Positions 1 through 8,944 of a DNA stretch of 64,000 bases are shown here, piece by piece. Below the pieces are notes generated by a model that worked only from the letters and a program-made list of their open reading frames with translations, did not search any database and had not been told where the DNA came from. The position numbers and the translations under genes are program-made. The stretch is from Devosia limi DSM 17137 (lineage in GTDB: Bacteria > Pseudomonadota > Alphaproteobacteria > Rhizobiales > Devosiaceae): the NCBI RefSeq assembly GCF_900128975.1, contig NZ_FQVC01000001.1, positions 62,001-126,000 of the forward strand, in the 5' to 3' direction. The first letter of the stretch is position 1, and the number at the start of each line of letters is the position of its first letter.

Positions 1-79
1 GGTATTAACCCTGCGCCCTTTAGCGAGTGACTCCTGATCGTCGTGCGTTAAGACACGTTAACTTTTATCCGAGGCAGAC

Positions 80-1564
80 ATGGCAGAGATCGCACGGCTT
101 CATTCAGCCGAAGAAAAATCGTTCCGCCTGGCCCCGCACAATGTCGAGGCCGAGCAGGCGCTGCTGGGCGCCATTCTGGTGAACAACGAAGCGTTTTACC
201 GCGTCGCCGACTTCCTCGAACCGATCCACTTCTACGAGCCGATTCACCGCGAGATCTACGAGGTGATCGGTAAGTTCGTCCGCGCCGGCAAATCTGCCGA
301 CCCGATCACCATCAAGACCCACCTGCCCGAAGAGCTGCTGGCCGACATGACCATGCCGCAATATCTGGCGCGCATGGCGGCAGAAGCGACCACGGTTCTC
401 AACGCGGCGGACTACGGCCGTGCGGTGCATGATCTGGCAATTCGCCGCTCGCTGATTCTGATCGGCGAGGAGATGGTTTCGACCGCCTATGAATCGGAGG
501 TGGAGACCACCCCCGACAAGCAGATCGAAGAAGTCGAAGGCGCGCTGTTCCAGCTGGCCGAAAAGGGCCGCTATGACGGCGGCTTCCAGTCCTTCAACGC
601 CGCGCTCAAGGACGCCATCCAGATGGCGGGCGAGGCCTATGGTCGCGACGGCTCGCTTTCAGGCACATCCACAGGACTCGTCGACCTGGACCGGCTGATG
701 GGCGGCCTGCAGCGGAGCGACTTGATCATTCTCGCGGCGCGTCCTGCCATGGGCAAGACCTCGCTGGCCACCAATATCGCCTTCCACGTTGCCAAGGAGT
801 GGAAGACCGAGGTGACCCCAGACGGGCACAAGAAAACCGTCAATGGCGGCGTCGTTGGTTTCTTCAGCCTGGAAATGAGCGCCGAACAGCTGGCGACCCG
901 TATTCTGGCCGAGCAGGCGGAAATCTCATCATCCGACATTCGTCGCGGCAATATTCACGAAAGCCAGTTTTCCAAGCTGGTCGACACATCCAACCTGATG
1001 GCGGCGGTGCCACTCTATATCGACGATACCGGCGGCATCAGCGTGGCCCAGCTGGCAGCGCGGGCCCGACGCCTGAAGCGGCAGCGTGGGCTGGACCTGC
1101 TGATCGTGGACTATCTGCAGCTGCTGTCGGGCTCATCCAAGTCGTCCCAGCAGAACCGCGTGCAGGAACTGACCGAGATCACGACCACGATGAAGGCGCT
1201 CGCCAAGGAGCTCGAAGTGCCAATCATCGCGCTGTCCCAGCTGTCCCGACAGGTCGAGAACCGCGATGACAAGCATCCGCAACTGGCGGATTTGCGCGAA
1301 TCGGGTTCTATCGAGCAGGACGCCGACGTGGTGCTCTTCGTTTATCGCGAAGAGTATTATCTCAAGAACAAGGAGCCCAAGGAGGGCTCACCCGACCATC
1401 TGGCCTGGCAGGGGGAAATGGAACAGGTTCACGGCAAGGCCGAAGTGATCATCGCAAAGCAGCGCCACGGCCCTACCGGCACCGTGCAGGTTTCGTTTGA
1501 AGCGCAATTCACCCGCTTCGGCAATCTGGCGCGCGCAGACTATCTGCCGGAGCGTATGGAATAA
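80..1564 (+). CDS. dnaB: Replicative DNA helicase DnaB
   Basis: Hexameric ATPase that unwinds DNA ahead of the replisome and recruits DnaG primase. An N-terminal DnaB domain (about residues 17-120) precedes the RecA-like helicase domain. Walker A is AARPAMGKTS near residue 219 and the Walker B stretch is LLIVDYLQLL near 340. At 494 residues it has the usual length, with no intein. The ATG follows a GAGG ribosome site at 71-74. The stop lies 2 bases before alr, so the two genes are probably co-transcribed. In many alphaproteobacteria dnaB follows rpsR/rplI, which would lie outside this window; the first 79 bases hold no recognisable gene end. Confidence 0.97.
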   Translation: MAEIARLHSAEEKSFRLAPHNVEAEQALLGAILVNNEAFYRVADFLEPIHFYEPIHREIYEVIGKFVRAGKSADPITIKTHLPEELLADMTMPQYLARMAAEATTVLNAADYGRAVHDLAIRRSLILIGEEMVSTAYESEVETTPDKQIEEVEGALFQLAEKGRYDGGFQSFNAALKDAIQMAGEAYGRDGSLSGTSTGLVDLDRLMGGLQRSDLIILAARPAMGKTSLATNIAFHVAKEWKTEVTPDGHKKTVNGGVVGFFSLEMSAEQLATRILAEQAEISSSDIRRGNIHESQFSKLVDTSNLMAAVPLYIDDTGGISVAQLAARARRLKRQRGLDLLIVDYLQLLSGSSKSSQQNRVQELTEITTTMKALAKELEVPIIALSQLSRQVENRDDKHPQLADLRESGSIEQDADVVLFVYREEYYLKNKEPKEGSPDHLAWQGEMEQVHGKAEVIIAKQRHGPTGTVQVSFEAQFTRFGNLARADYLPERME

Positions 1565-1566
1565 GC

Positions 1567-2685
1567 ATGGCTTTGGCTTCTGGCCTCGGGGGGCAGCTGA
1601 CAATCGATCTGGGCGCTTTGGCCCGCAACTGGCGCGCCCTGGACAAGGTGAGCGCCGGATCGCTGACCGCCGCCGTGGTGAAGGCCGATGCCTATGGCAC
1701 TGGCATTACCCAATCGAGCCGAGCGCTCTATACGGCAGGCGCCCGCTTCTTCTTTGCCGCAACACCCGACGAAGGCATGGCGGTCCGCGCCGCGGTGCCC
1801 GATGCCCATATCTTCGTGCTGAACGGGCTCTATCCCGGCGCGGCCAATCTCTATGTGCGGCAGAACCTGATGCCGGTGCTGTCCTCGATGGAGATGCTGG
1901 AAGAATGGCTGGCCAAGTGCCTGGAACGCAGCGAGGCCTATCCGGCGGCACTGCATTTCGACACCGGCATGAACCGGCTTGGCTTTCGCCTCAACGAGGC
2001 AGCCATCGTGCGCGGGCGGCTGGAGCAATTAGGCTATGCCCCGCAGATGGTCATGAGCCATCTGGCCTGTGCCGACCAGCCGAACCATGAAAAGAACCGC
2101 ACCCAGCTGGCGCTGTTCCAGTCGGTGATGGCGCAATTCCCGGGCATTCCAGCATCGCTGGCCAATTCGGCCGGGTTGATGACCGGCCGCGACTACCACT
2201 TCCAGATGGTGCGGCCCGGCATAGCCCTCTATGGCGGCCGCGCGGTGACTGGTCGCAAGAACCCGATGGCACCAGTGGTGACGCTGCATGTGCCGATCCT
2301 GCAGGTCAAGGAGGCGCGTACCGGAGAATCGGTGGGCTATGGCGCGACCTATACCCTGTCGCGTGACAGCCGGTTGGCCATCATTTCCCATGGCTATGCC
2401 GATGGGTTCTTCCGCAGCCTCTCCGGCAACAATGTACGGCCGGGCGGCAAGGTGGCGGTGCGTGGGCGCATCTGTCCAGTGGTAGGACGCGTGTCGATGG
2501 ATCTGCTGGTTGTCGACATCACCGAGCTGGGCCATGACCTGCCCTCTCCCGGCGAAGGCGCGGAGATTGTCGGACCAACGATCAGCGTCGACGATCAGGC
2601 CGACGCCGGCGGCACGATCGGCTACGAGGTTCTGACTTCGCTCAAAGGGCGATATGGCCGCCACTACGTCGGTAGCGCCGACTAA
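1567..2685 (+). CDS. alr: Alanine racemase (PLP-dependent)
   Basis: Interconverts L- and D-alanine in the cytoplasm, supplying D-Ala for peptidoglycan. It has the fold-III PLP barrel with the cofactor lysine in AAVVKADAYGTG (K39). The second catalytic base is the tyrosine of the SVGYGATYT motif near residue 258, and VRPGIALYGG sits near 217. The C-terminal beta domain includes GRVSMDLLVVDIT. The 372 residues are normal for the family. It begins 2 bases after dnaB stops, so translation is likely coupled. A catabolic DadX-type racemase is the alternative, but no dadA neighbour is present. Confidence 0.95.
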   Translation: MALASGLGGQLTIDLGALARNWRALDKVSAGSLTAAVVKADAYGTGITQSSRALYTAGARFFFAATPDEGMAVRAAVPDAHIFVLNGLYPGAANLYVRQNLMPVLSSMEMLEEWLAKCLERSEAYPAALHFDTGMNRLGFRLNEAAIVRGRLEQLGYAPQMVMSHLACADQPNHEKNRTQLALFQSVMAQFPGIPASLANSAGLMTGRDYHFQMVRPGIALYGGRAVTGRKNPMAPVVTLHVPILQVKEARTGESVGYGATYTLSRDSRLAIISHGYADGFFRSLSGNNVRPGGKVAVRGRICPVVGRVSMDLLVVDITELGHDLPSPGEGAEIVGPTISVDDQADAGGTIGYEVLTSLKGRYGRHYVGSAD

Positions 2686-2850
2686 CGTTCTTCTTTTGTT
2701 CTTGCGGGCCGATACCGGCTGTGACATCGTGCAAACCTCGTGGCCCGACGACAAGCAGGGCTTGAGTTTGTAACGGCGGCAATGATCGGGCATGGCGCAA
2801 CGTCGTCACCCGGTACGCTATCCGCAAAATCCAAATGCTAGGACCCTACC

Positions 2851-4257
2851 TTGGCTAAAGCCCGTTCCACCTTCATCTGCCAAGCCTGCGGTGCGGTGAC
2901 CATGCAATGGCAGGGCCGGTGCGACGCCTGCGGCGAATGGAACACCATTGTCGAGGAATTGACCGATAGTGGCGTCGGCGCCGGACCAAAATCGGCCAAG
3001 GCCGGCGGCAAGGCGGCGAATCTGGTGCCCCTCTCGGGCGAAACCGAGAGCGCGGCCCGCATCGTCACCGGGCTGGCCGAACTGGACCGGGTGACCGGCG
3101 GTGGCTTCGTCAAAGGCTCCGCACTGCTGGTGGGCGGCGATCCCGGCATCGGCAAGTCCACCTTGCTGCTTCAGGCCGCCGCCGCGCTCGCCAGGCAGGG
3201 CAAGCGCGTCATCTATGTTTCGGGTGAAGAGGCGGTGGCGCAAGTGCGATTGCGGGCGCAACGACTCGGGCTTGGGGAAGCCGAAGTGCTGCTTGCGGCC
3301 GAGACCAATGTCGAGATCATTCTCGCCACGCTCGAAAGCGGACCTGCCCCCGAACTCGTCATCATCGATTCGATCCAGACGCTGTGGACCGACCGCGTGG
3401 ACAGCGCGCCCGGGACCGTCACCCAGGTGCGCACGTCGGCGCAGGCCCTGACGCGCTTTGCCAAGAAGAGCGGCGCGGCCGTCGTACTGGTCGGGCATGT
3501 GACCAAGGACGGGCAGATCGCCGGACCGCGCGTGGTCGAGCACATGGTCGATGCCGTGCTCTATTTCGAGGGCGACACCAGCCATACCTTCCGCATCCTG
3601 CGCGGCGTGAAGAATCGCTATGGCGCCACAGACGAAATCGGCGTTTTTGAAATGACGGCGCTGGGCCTTGCGCAGGTGGCCAATCCCTCGGCGCTATTCC
3701 TCGACCAGCGCGACGAGGGCGCGGCTGGTTCAGCGGTTTTTGCCGGGATGGAGGGGACGCGTCCGCTCCTGATCGAAATCCAGGCGCTGGTGGCCCCCTC
3801 CCCGCTCGGCACGCCGCGGCGCGCCGTGGTCGGCTGGGATTCGGCGCGCCTGTCGATGGTGCTGGCCGTGCTGGAAACGCGATGCGGCGTGCGGATTGGG
3901 GCCAATGATATCTATCTCAACGTGGCGGGCGGGCTGAAAATCAACGAGCCAGCCGCCGACCTGGCCGTGGCGGCGGCGCTGATTTCGTCGCTGACCGGCT
4001 CCCCGCTGCCGCCCGAGTCGGTCTATTTCGGCGAAATCTCACTGGCGGGCGGAGTCCGGCCGGTGGTGCATGGTTCCTTGCGCCTGCGTGAAGCCGGCAA
4101 GCTCGGGTTCAAATCGGTCTCGACGGGGCGGATGGCCGCAGCTGACAAGACCCACGGCCTCGAGGTTTCCGAGTATACGGCACTGAGCGAACTGGTTGGA
4201 CGCATTGCGGCGAATGGCAAGCGCAAGCCGCAGGAAGAAGACATCGCGGCTGAATAA
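2851..4257 (+). CDS. radA: DNA repair protein RadA
   Basis: RecA-like ATPase that promotes branch migration during recombinational repair. The N-terminal C4 zinc finger is CQAC...CDAC (first cysteine about residue 10). Walker A is GGDPGIGKSTLL at about 95, and the RadA-specific KNRYG motif is near 253. The C-terminal third is the Lon-protease-like domain, which has a structural role here. Translation starts at TTG, supported by AGGA at 2840-2843 seven bases upstream; the length (468 aa) matches the family. A 165-bp gap from alr leaves room for its own promoter. Confidence 0.95.
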   Translation: MAKARSTFICQACGAVTMQWQGRCDACGEWNTIVEELTDSGVGAGPKSAKAGGKAANLVPLSGETESAARIVTGLAELDRVTGGGFVKGSALLVGGDPGIGKSTLLLQAAAALARQGKRVIYVSGEEAVAQVRLRAQRLGLGEAEVLLAAETNVEIILATLESGPAPELVIIDSIQTLWTDRVDSAPGTVTQVRTSAQALTRFAKKSGAAVVLVGHVTKDGQIAGPRVVEHMVDAVLYFEGDTSHTFRILRGVKNRYGATDEIGVFEMTALGLAQVANPSALFLDQRDEGAAGSAVFAGMEGTRPLLIEIQALVAPSPLGTPRRAVVGWDSARLSMVLAVLETRCGVRIGANDIYLNVAGGLKINEPAADLAVAAALISSLTGSPLPPESVYFGEISLAGGVRPVVHGSLRLREAGKLGFKSVSTGRMAAADKTHGLEVSEYTALSELVGRIAANGKRKPQEEDIAAE

Positions 4258-4410
4258 GCCGCCGCTAGCGCGAAGACTGGCGTTCATTTCCATGCTTTTT
4301 GGGAACATCAGCCCCTGAGGGGCCGCACTGCCCTTGGCAGCGGTCTTCAAAGCGGCTAAACGAAGCGCCTGACGGGGCTCGGGGCGACAATTGGAGCGGG
4401 CGAGTAGAAT

Positions 4411-5025
4411 ATGCTGACAGCGTTCGACGTTGGTATCGGGGTGCTTGTGCTGATTTCGGCGATCCTCGCCACGGCACGTGGGCTCACCCGCGAAGTGCTT
4501 TCGCTTGCCACATGGGCCGGCTCTGCAGCCATCGCCATTTACATGTGGCAATACCACCCTGAGATCGCCCGGCAATATATTGCCGAGCAGGTCGTGGCCG
4601 ATATCGCTACCGTGGTGGTGACGTTCATCGTCGCCCTCATCATCCTGCATCTGCTGACCATGCGCATCGCCGATTTTGTCGTCGATAGCCGCGTCGGCCC
4701 GATCGATCGCACCCTGGGCTTTGTGTTCGGCGTGTTGCGCGGCCTGCTGATCGGTATCGTCATCACGATTTTCGGCACGTGGCTGCTCGGCAACAATCTG
4801 CCGCCATGGGCCAAGGAATCGCAGACACTGCCGCACCTGAGCAATATGGGGAACACCTTGATCTCCATGCTGCCGCCCGGCCTGGAACAGCAGGTTACCG
4901 AGATCCTGAAGGGCGGCACCGGGCTGACCGAGGATGTCGATGGCACTGCCATCCCGCTTGACGAGGGCACCGACGCGACCGAGGACGGCTCACCCGACGC
5001 TGTGACGCCCCCGGCGGCGATCTGA
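4411..5025 (+). CDS. cvpA: CvpA family membrane protein
   Basis: Inner-membrane protein of the CvpA (colicin V production) family, linked in other bacteria to envelope homeostasis. Its biochemical role is unsettled. Four hydrophobic segments fall at about residues 5-25, 30-48, 62-85 and 100-125, followed by an acidic, low-complexity C-terminus rich in D, E and T. The conserved RG(L)TREVLS loop after the first segment is present. It lies between radA and purF, the classic cvpA-purF pairing. A 153-bp leader contains a GCCCC-TGA-GGGGC hairpin at 4311-4323. Confidence 0.88.
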   Translation: MLTAFDVGIGVLVLISAILATARGLTREVLSLATWAGSAAIAIYMWQYHPEIARQYIAEQVVADIATVVVTFIVALIILHLLTMRIADFVVDSRVGPIDRTLGFVFGVLRGLLIGIVITIFGTWLLGNNLPPWAKESQTLPHLSNMGNTLISMLPPGLEQQVTEILKGGTGLTEDVDGTAIPLDEGTDATEDGSPDAVTPPAAI

Positions 5026-5174
5026 TAGAATTCCGGCGAGCGCTTGCGTTTGCCTCTTCAGGCCCCACCTTCTACGCTCGGCATGGGGCCGAACAAGTTT
5101 GGCGATGGTGCTTGCCCTGCGCCATCGACCGCCGCCCCCGGCGGCAACAGTCCTGCGGTTGAGGCAGCATTGGA

Positions 5175-6677
5175 ATGGAGAGCCCGGTGAACCATCCGAG
5201 CGACGACTCTTTTGACATGTATGGCGACACCCTGCGCGAAGAGTGCGGGGTGTTTGGCATTTTGGGACATCCCGATGCGCCAACGCTGACGGCGCTGGGG
5301 CTGCATGCGCTGCAGCACCGCGGTCAGGAAGCTGCGGGGATCGTCACCTTCGACGGACGGCAGTTCCACTCGGAACGTCAGCTCGGCCTTGTGGGTGACC
5401 ATTTCACCGATCCGGCAACGCTGAAGCGCATTCCAGGCCATATGGCCATGGGCCATGTGCGCTACTCCACCACCGGCGAGACCATCCTGCGCAATGTGCA
5501 GCCACTGTTCGCCGAACTGGAAGTTGGCGGCATTGCTATCGCCCACAACGGGAACCTGACCAATGGGCTGACGCTGCGGCGCAAGCTGATCGCGCAGGGC
5601 GCGATCTGCCAGTCGACTTCGGATACCGAGGTCATCCTGCACCTGATCGCGCGGTCGCAGCGCACCTCTTCTTCGGACCGGTTCGTTGACGCAATCGGCG
5701 CGGTCGAAGGCGCCTATGCCATGGTGGCGATGACGCGCACCAAGTTGATCGGCGCACGCGATCCGAATGGTATTCGCCCGCTGGTGCTTGGCGATCTCGA
5801 CGGTAAGCCGATCTTCGCCTCGGAAACCTGTGCTCTCGACATTATCGGCGCCAAGTTCGTACGCGACGTCGAGAATGGCGAAGTCATTGTCTGCGAAATC
5901 CAGGCAGACGGCACGGTGACGATCGAGTCGCACCACCCGTTCCAGCCGCGGAAGGAACGTATCTGTCTCTTCGAATACGTGTATTTCGCCCGGCCGGACT
6001 CGGTCGTGGCCGGGCGCAGCGTCTATGCAGCCCGCAAGCACATGGGCATCAACCTGGCCAAGGAAGCACCGGTCGAGGCCGACGTGGTGGTGCCGGTGCC
6101 CGATGGCGGCACTCCCGCGGCCATCGGCTATGCGCAGGCCAGCGGCATTCCGTTCGAGCTGGGCATCATCCGCAATCACTATGTGGGCCGCACCTTCATT
6201 GAGCCGACACAATCGATCCGTGCCTTTGGGGTCAAGCTCAAGCACTCGGCCAATCGCGCCGAGATCGCCGGCAAGCGGGTCGTGCTGATCGATGACTCGA
6301 TTGTGCGCGGCACGACCTCGCTCAAGATCGTGCAGATGATCAGGGAGGCCGGCGCCAGCGAGGTGCATATCCGCGTCGCCAGCCCGATGATCTACTTTTC
6401 CGACTATTACGGTATCGATACGCCGGACCCGGAAAAGCTTCTGGCCAACCAGCACAAGGACCTTGCCTCGATGTGCAAGTTCATCGGCGCAGACTCGCTG
6501 CAGTTCCTGTCGATTGATGGCCTGTACGATGCTGTGGGCGGCGAGCCACGCGACAACAAGGCGCCGCAGTTTACCGACCATTACTTCACCGGCGACTATC
6601 CGACGCAGTTGACTGACCTCAACGGGCGCTCCAAGAACGAACCGAAACAAATTTCCCTGCTACGAGAGGCCGGTTAA
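5175..6677 (+). CDS. purF: Amidophosphoribosyltransferase PurF
   Basis: Catalyses the first committed step of de novo purine synthesis, PRPP plus glutamine to phosphoribosylamine. The N-terminal Ntn glutaminase domain has its nucleophile in EECGVFGI (C24), so a 23-residue propeptide is removed. The C-terminal PRTase domain carries the PRPP loop VVLIDDSIVRGTTS near residue 370. The length (500 aa) is normal. A GTG at 5187, preceded by GGAG with 6-base spacing, is an alternative start. The stop codon overlaps the next gene's ATG by one base (TAATG). Confidence 0.96.
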   Translation: MESPVNHPSDDSFDMYGDTLREECGVFGILGHPDAPTLTALGLHALQHRGQEAAGIVTFDGRQFHSERQLGLVGDHFTDPATLKRIPGHMAMGHVRYSTTGETILRNVQPLFAELEVGGIAIAHNGNLTNGLTLRRKLIAQGAICQSTSDTEVILHLIARSQRTSSSDRFVDAIGAVEGAYAMVAMTRTKLIGARDPNGIRPLVLGDLDGKPIFASETCALDIIGAKFVRDVENGEVIVCEIQADGTVTIESHHPFQPRKERICLFEYVYFARPDSVVAGRSVYAARKHMGINLAKEAPVEADVVVPVPDGGTPAAIGYAQASGIPFELGIIRNHYVGRTFIEPTQSIRAFGVKLKHSANRAEIAGKRVVLIDDSIVRGTTSLKIVQMIREAGASEVHIRVASPMIYFSDYYGIDTPDPEKLLANQHKDLASMCKFIGADSLQFLSIDGLYDAVGGEPRDNKAPQFTDHYFTGDYPTQLTDLNGRSKNEPKQISLLREAG

Positions 6678-7420
6678 TGGCTCAGGCACAGCTTGCACAA
6701 GATCTGGCCGGTAAGGTCGTCCTCGTCACCGGCGCGTCGCGCGGGATTGGCTATGCTACGGCTCGCGAAGCGGCCAAGCGTGGCGCTCATGTGGTGGCCG
6801 TCGCGCGCACCGTGGGCGGGCTTGAGGAACTGGACGACGAAATCCAGGACATGGGCTCCTCGGCTACCCTGGTACCGCTCGACCTGCGCGATGGCGATGC
6901 CATCGACCGGCTGGGCGCAGCCATATTTGAGCGCTGGGGCGCCCTCGATGGCCTGATCGCCAATGCTGGGATGCTCGGCACACTATCCCCCCTGCCCCAT
7001 GTGGCGCCGGAAGACTTCGAAAAGGTGATGGCCGTCAACGTGACCGCCAATTTCCGCTTGCTGCGCTCGACCGATCTGCTGCTGCGTCAGGCCGATGCAG
7101 GACGCGCGGTGTTCGTGTCCTCGTCATCGGCACGCTCGGCCCGGCCCTATTGGGGGCTCTATGCCGCCAGCAAGGCTGCGGTGGACGCCATGGTGAAGTC
7201 CTATGCAGGCGAGGTCGAGGCGACCAGCGTGCGCGCCAACGTATTCTATCCCGGTGCTGTGCGCACCGCCATGCGTGCCAAGGCCATGCCGGGGGAAGAT
7301 CCCGAGACGCTGCCGGCCCCATCCGAAATCGCGCCGAAGCTGGTCGATATGATCAGCCCCTCGCTGAAGGAAAACGGTCGGCTGTTCGATATGCGCACCG
7401 GCGCGTTCGAGGACCTCTAG
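6677..7420 (+). CDS. SDR-family NAD(P)-dependent oxidoreductase
   Basis: Classical short-chain dehydrogenase of 247 residues. The cofactor motif TGASRGIG lies at about residues 19-26, NAG near 94, catalytic serine in FVSSSSARSA and YAASK near 158. The residue after the first beta strand and the basic ARTVG stretch hint at NADP(H) use (inference). Substrate is unknown. It is coupled to purF through a one-base TAATG overlap, an arrangement common in Hyphomicrobiales, but no role in purine synthesis is established. A strong hairpin at 7496-7528 ends the transcript. Confidence 0.9.
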   Translation: MAQAQLAQDLAGKVVLVTGASRGIGYATAREAAKRGAHVVAVARTVGGLEELDDEIQDMGSSATLVPLDLRDGDAIDRLGAAIFERWGALDGLIANAGMLGTLSPLPHVAPEDFEKVMAVNVTANFRLLRSTDLLLRQADAGRAVFVSSSSARSARPYWGLYAASKAAVDAMVKSYAGEVEATSVRANVFYPGAVRTAMRAKAMPGEDPETLPAPSEIAPKLVDMISPSLKENGRLFDMRTGAFEDL

Positions 7421-7435
7421 GGCCTTTAGAGCTGG

Positions 7436-7459
7436 ATTGCCCGGACAAGCCGGGCAATG
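7436..7459. repeat. Degenerate small intergenic palindrome
   Basis: Imperfect REP-like palindrome TTGCCCGG-acaa-GCCGGGCAA followed by TGACGG, between two convergent genes. It resembles the other TGAC-ended palindromes in this window (15.6, 18.5, 32.3 and 35.1 kb) in layout but has a different stem sequence. Confidence 0.5.
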
Positions 7460-7495
7460 ACGGTGGATGGGGTTGCGACCTCCAAGAAATAGCTA

Positions 7496-7528
7496 GGGCG
7501 CGGGTTCTGTGGAACCCGCGCCCTTTTT
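7496..7528. terminator. Bidirectional intrinsic terminator
   Basis: Perfect 12-bp GC-rich stem (7496-7507 with 7512-7523), a 4-base loop and five T residues (7524-7528). It lies between the end of the SDR gene on the plus strand and the end of the CNNM gene on the minus strand, so it can serve both. Confidence 0.88.
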
Positions 7529-7546
7529 GCATTCAGGCCGGTCGCG

Positions 7547-8824
7547 CTATTCGATGCGCGTCATCAGCACCTTGTCGATACGGCGGCCGTCGAGATCGAC
7601 AACCTCGAATTTCCAATCGCCATGCACGAAGGTTTCGCCTTCGGCAGGCAGACGGTTGATGATGGACAGGACATAGCCGGCCACGGTCTCGAACTTGGCG
7701 TCGCGCTGGATGGCAATGCCCAACTTGTCGCTGAACTCGTCGACGGGCATCCAGCCCGCCACCAGAAAGGACCCATCTTCCCGGCGCACCAGTGCTGGAT
7801 CGTCGCCGGTCTCTTCCTGGAACACGCCGGTAATGACTTCGAGGATGTCCCCCGAAGTGACGATACCTTCAAAGTGCCCATACTCGTCCACGACCAGTGC
7901 CATGTGGACAGTCGAGTTCCGGATGGCGCGGACGACGTCGAGAGCATCGGCGTGATCCATCACCACCGGCACGGGCTGGACGAACTTGCGGATCTCAAGT
8001 GGCTGGCCATTGGCGAAGACACTGATCAGATCAGTGATGGCGACGACACCGATAATCGAATCGGAATCGCCATCCTGCACCAAGAGGCGCGAGCGGTGGG
8101 TCGTGACGATGGTCTTGCGGATTTCGTCCAGATCGTCCGAGAGGTCGATCAATTCAACATCCAGACGCGGGGTCATCAGGCCGCGCGCCGAGCGGTCGGC
8201 AAGGCGCATGACGCCCGAGATCATCGAATGCTCGTCGCTTTCGATAACACCGGCCGTGGTGGCCTCGGCGATGATGGTCTTGACCTCTTCTTCGGTCACG
8301 GTCTCCTCGGACTCGCCGGACTGCCCCAGCAGGGCCAGGACAGCCTTGCCCGAGACGTCGAGCAGCCAGACGATAGGCGAGCCGACAGAGGCCAGGAGCT
8401 TCATGGCGGGGGCAACGCGGGCGGCAACGCCTTCGGCATCGCGCAGGGCGATCTGCTTGGGCACCAGTTCGCCCAGAATCAGCGAGGTATAGGTGATCAG
8501 CACCACCACGACACCGACGCCCAACACGTCGGCGACATTGTTGGCCACGCCGACGGACTGCAGCCAGCCGGTCAGACGCAGGCCCAGCGTGGCACCGGAA
8601 AAGGCGCCGGACAGGATGCCGACAAGGGTAATGCCAATCTGGACGGAAGACAGGAATTTGCCGGGGTCTTCGGCAAGGCGAATGGCTATGGCCGCGCCTT
8701 TGTTGCCGTGGTCGGCCATGGTGCGCAAACGCGCGGGACGGGCAGATACGACCGCCAGTTCAGACATCGCCAACAGACCGTTGACAATGGTGAGAACGAC
8801 GACAATCAAAATTTCTACGAACAA
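7547..8824 (-). CDS. CNNM/CorC-type hemolysin-family membrane protein
   Basis: Membrane protein of the YfjD/YtfL/CNNM family, whose members are linked to divalent-cation (Mg/Co) efflux or to tolerance of membrane stress. A DUF21 transmembrane domain covers about residues 1-180. A tandem CBS pair follows at about 200-330 (LMTPRLDVELIDL, ALVVDEYGHFEGIVT), then a C-terminal CorC_HlyC domain at about 345-425. Length is typical at 425 aa. The first codon is TTG. It stands alone between convergent and upstream neighbours and shares a terminator with the SDR gene. Confidence 0.9.
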   Translation of the reverse strand: MFVEILIVVVLTIVNGLLAMSELAVVSARPARLRTMADHGNKGAAIAIRLAEDPGKFLSSVQIGITLVGILSGAFSGATLGLRLTGWLQSVGVANNVADVLGVGVVVVLITYTSLILGELVPKQIALRDAEGVAARVAPAMKLLASVGSPIVWLLDVSGKAVLALLGQSGESEETVTEEEVKTIIAEATTAGVIESDEHSMISGVMRLADRSARGLMTPRLDVELIDLSDDLDEIRKTIVTTHRSRLLVQDGDSDSIIGVVAITDLISVFANGQPLEIRKFVQPVPVVMDHADALDVVRAIRNSTVHMALVVDEYGHFEGIVTSGDILEVITGVFQEETGDDPALVRREDGSFLVAGWMPVDEFSDKLGIAIQRDAKFETVAGYVLSIINRLPAEGETFVHGDWKFEVVDLDGRRIDKVLMTRIE

Positions 8825-8944
8825 GGTCTCATCATGAATTGCGGCCCCGCACTCAGCATCGGGTCGCTTTGGACGACGTAGTTATTAAGGCAATTCCGGG
8901 CGCAGCACCATGGGTGTTGATAAGTGCCGCGCCCGACCTTCGTC

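Noticed and set aside
1..79. 3' end of rplI before dnaB
   Set aside because: Expected by synteny, but none of the short frames in these 79 bases can be matched to a ribosomal protein C-terminus.
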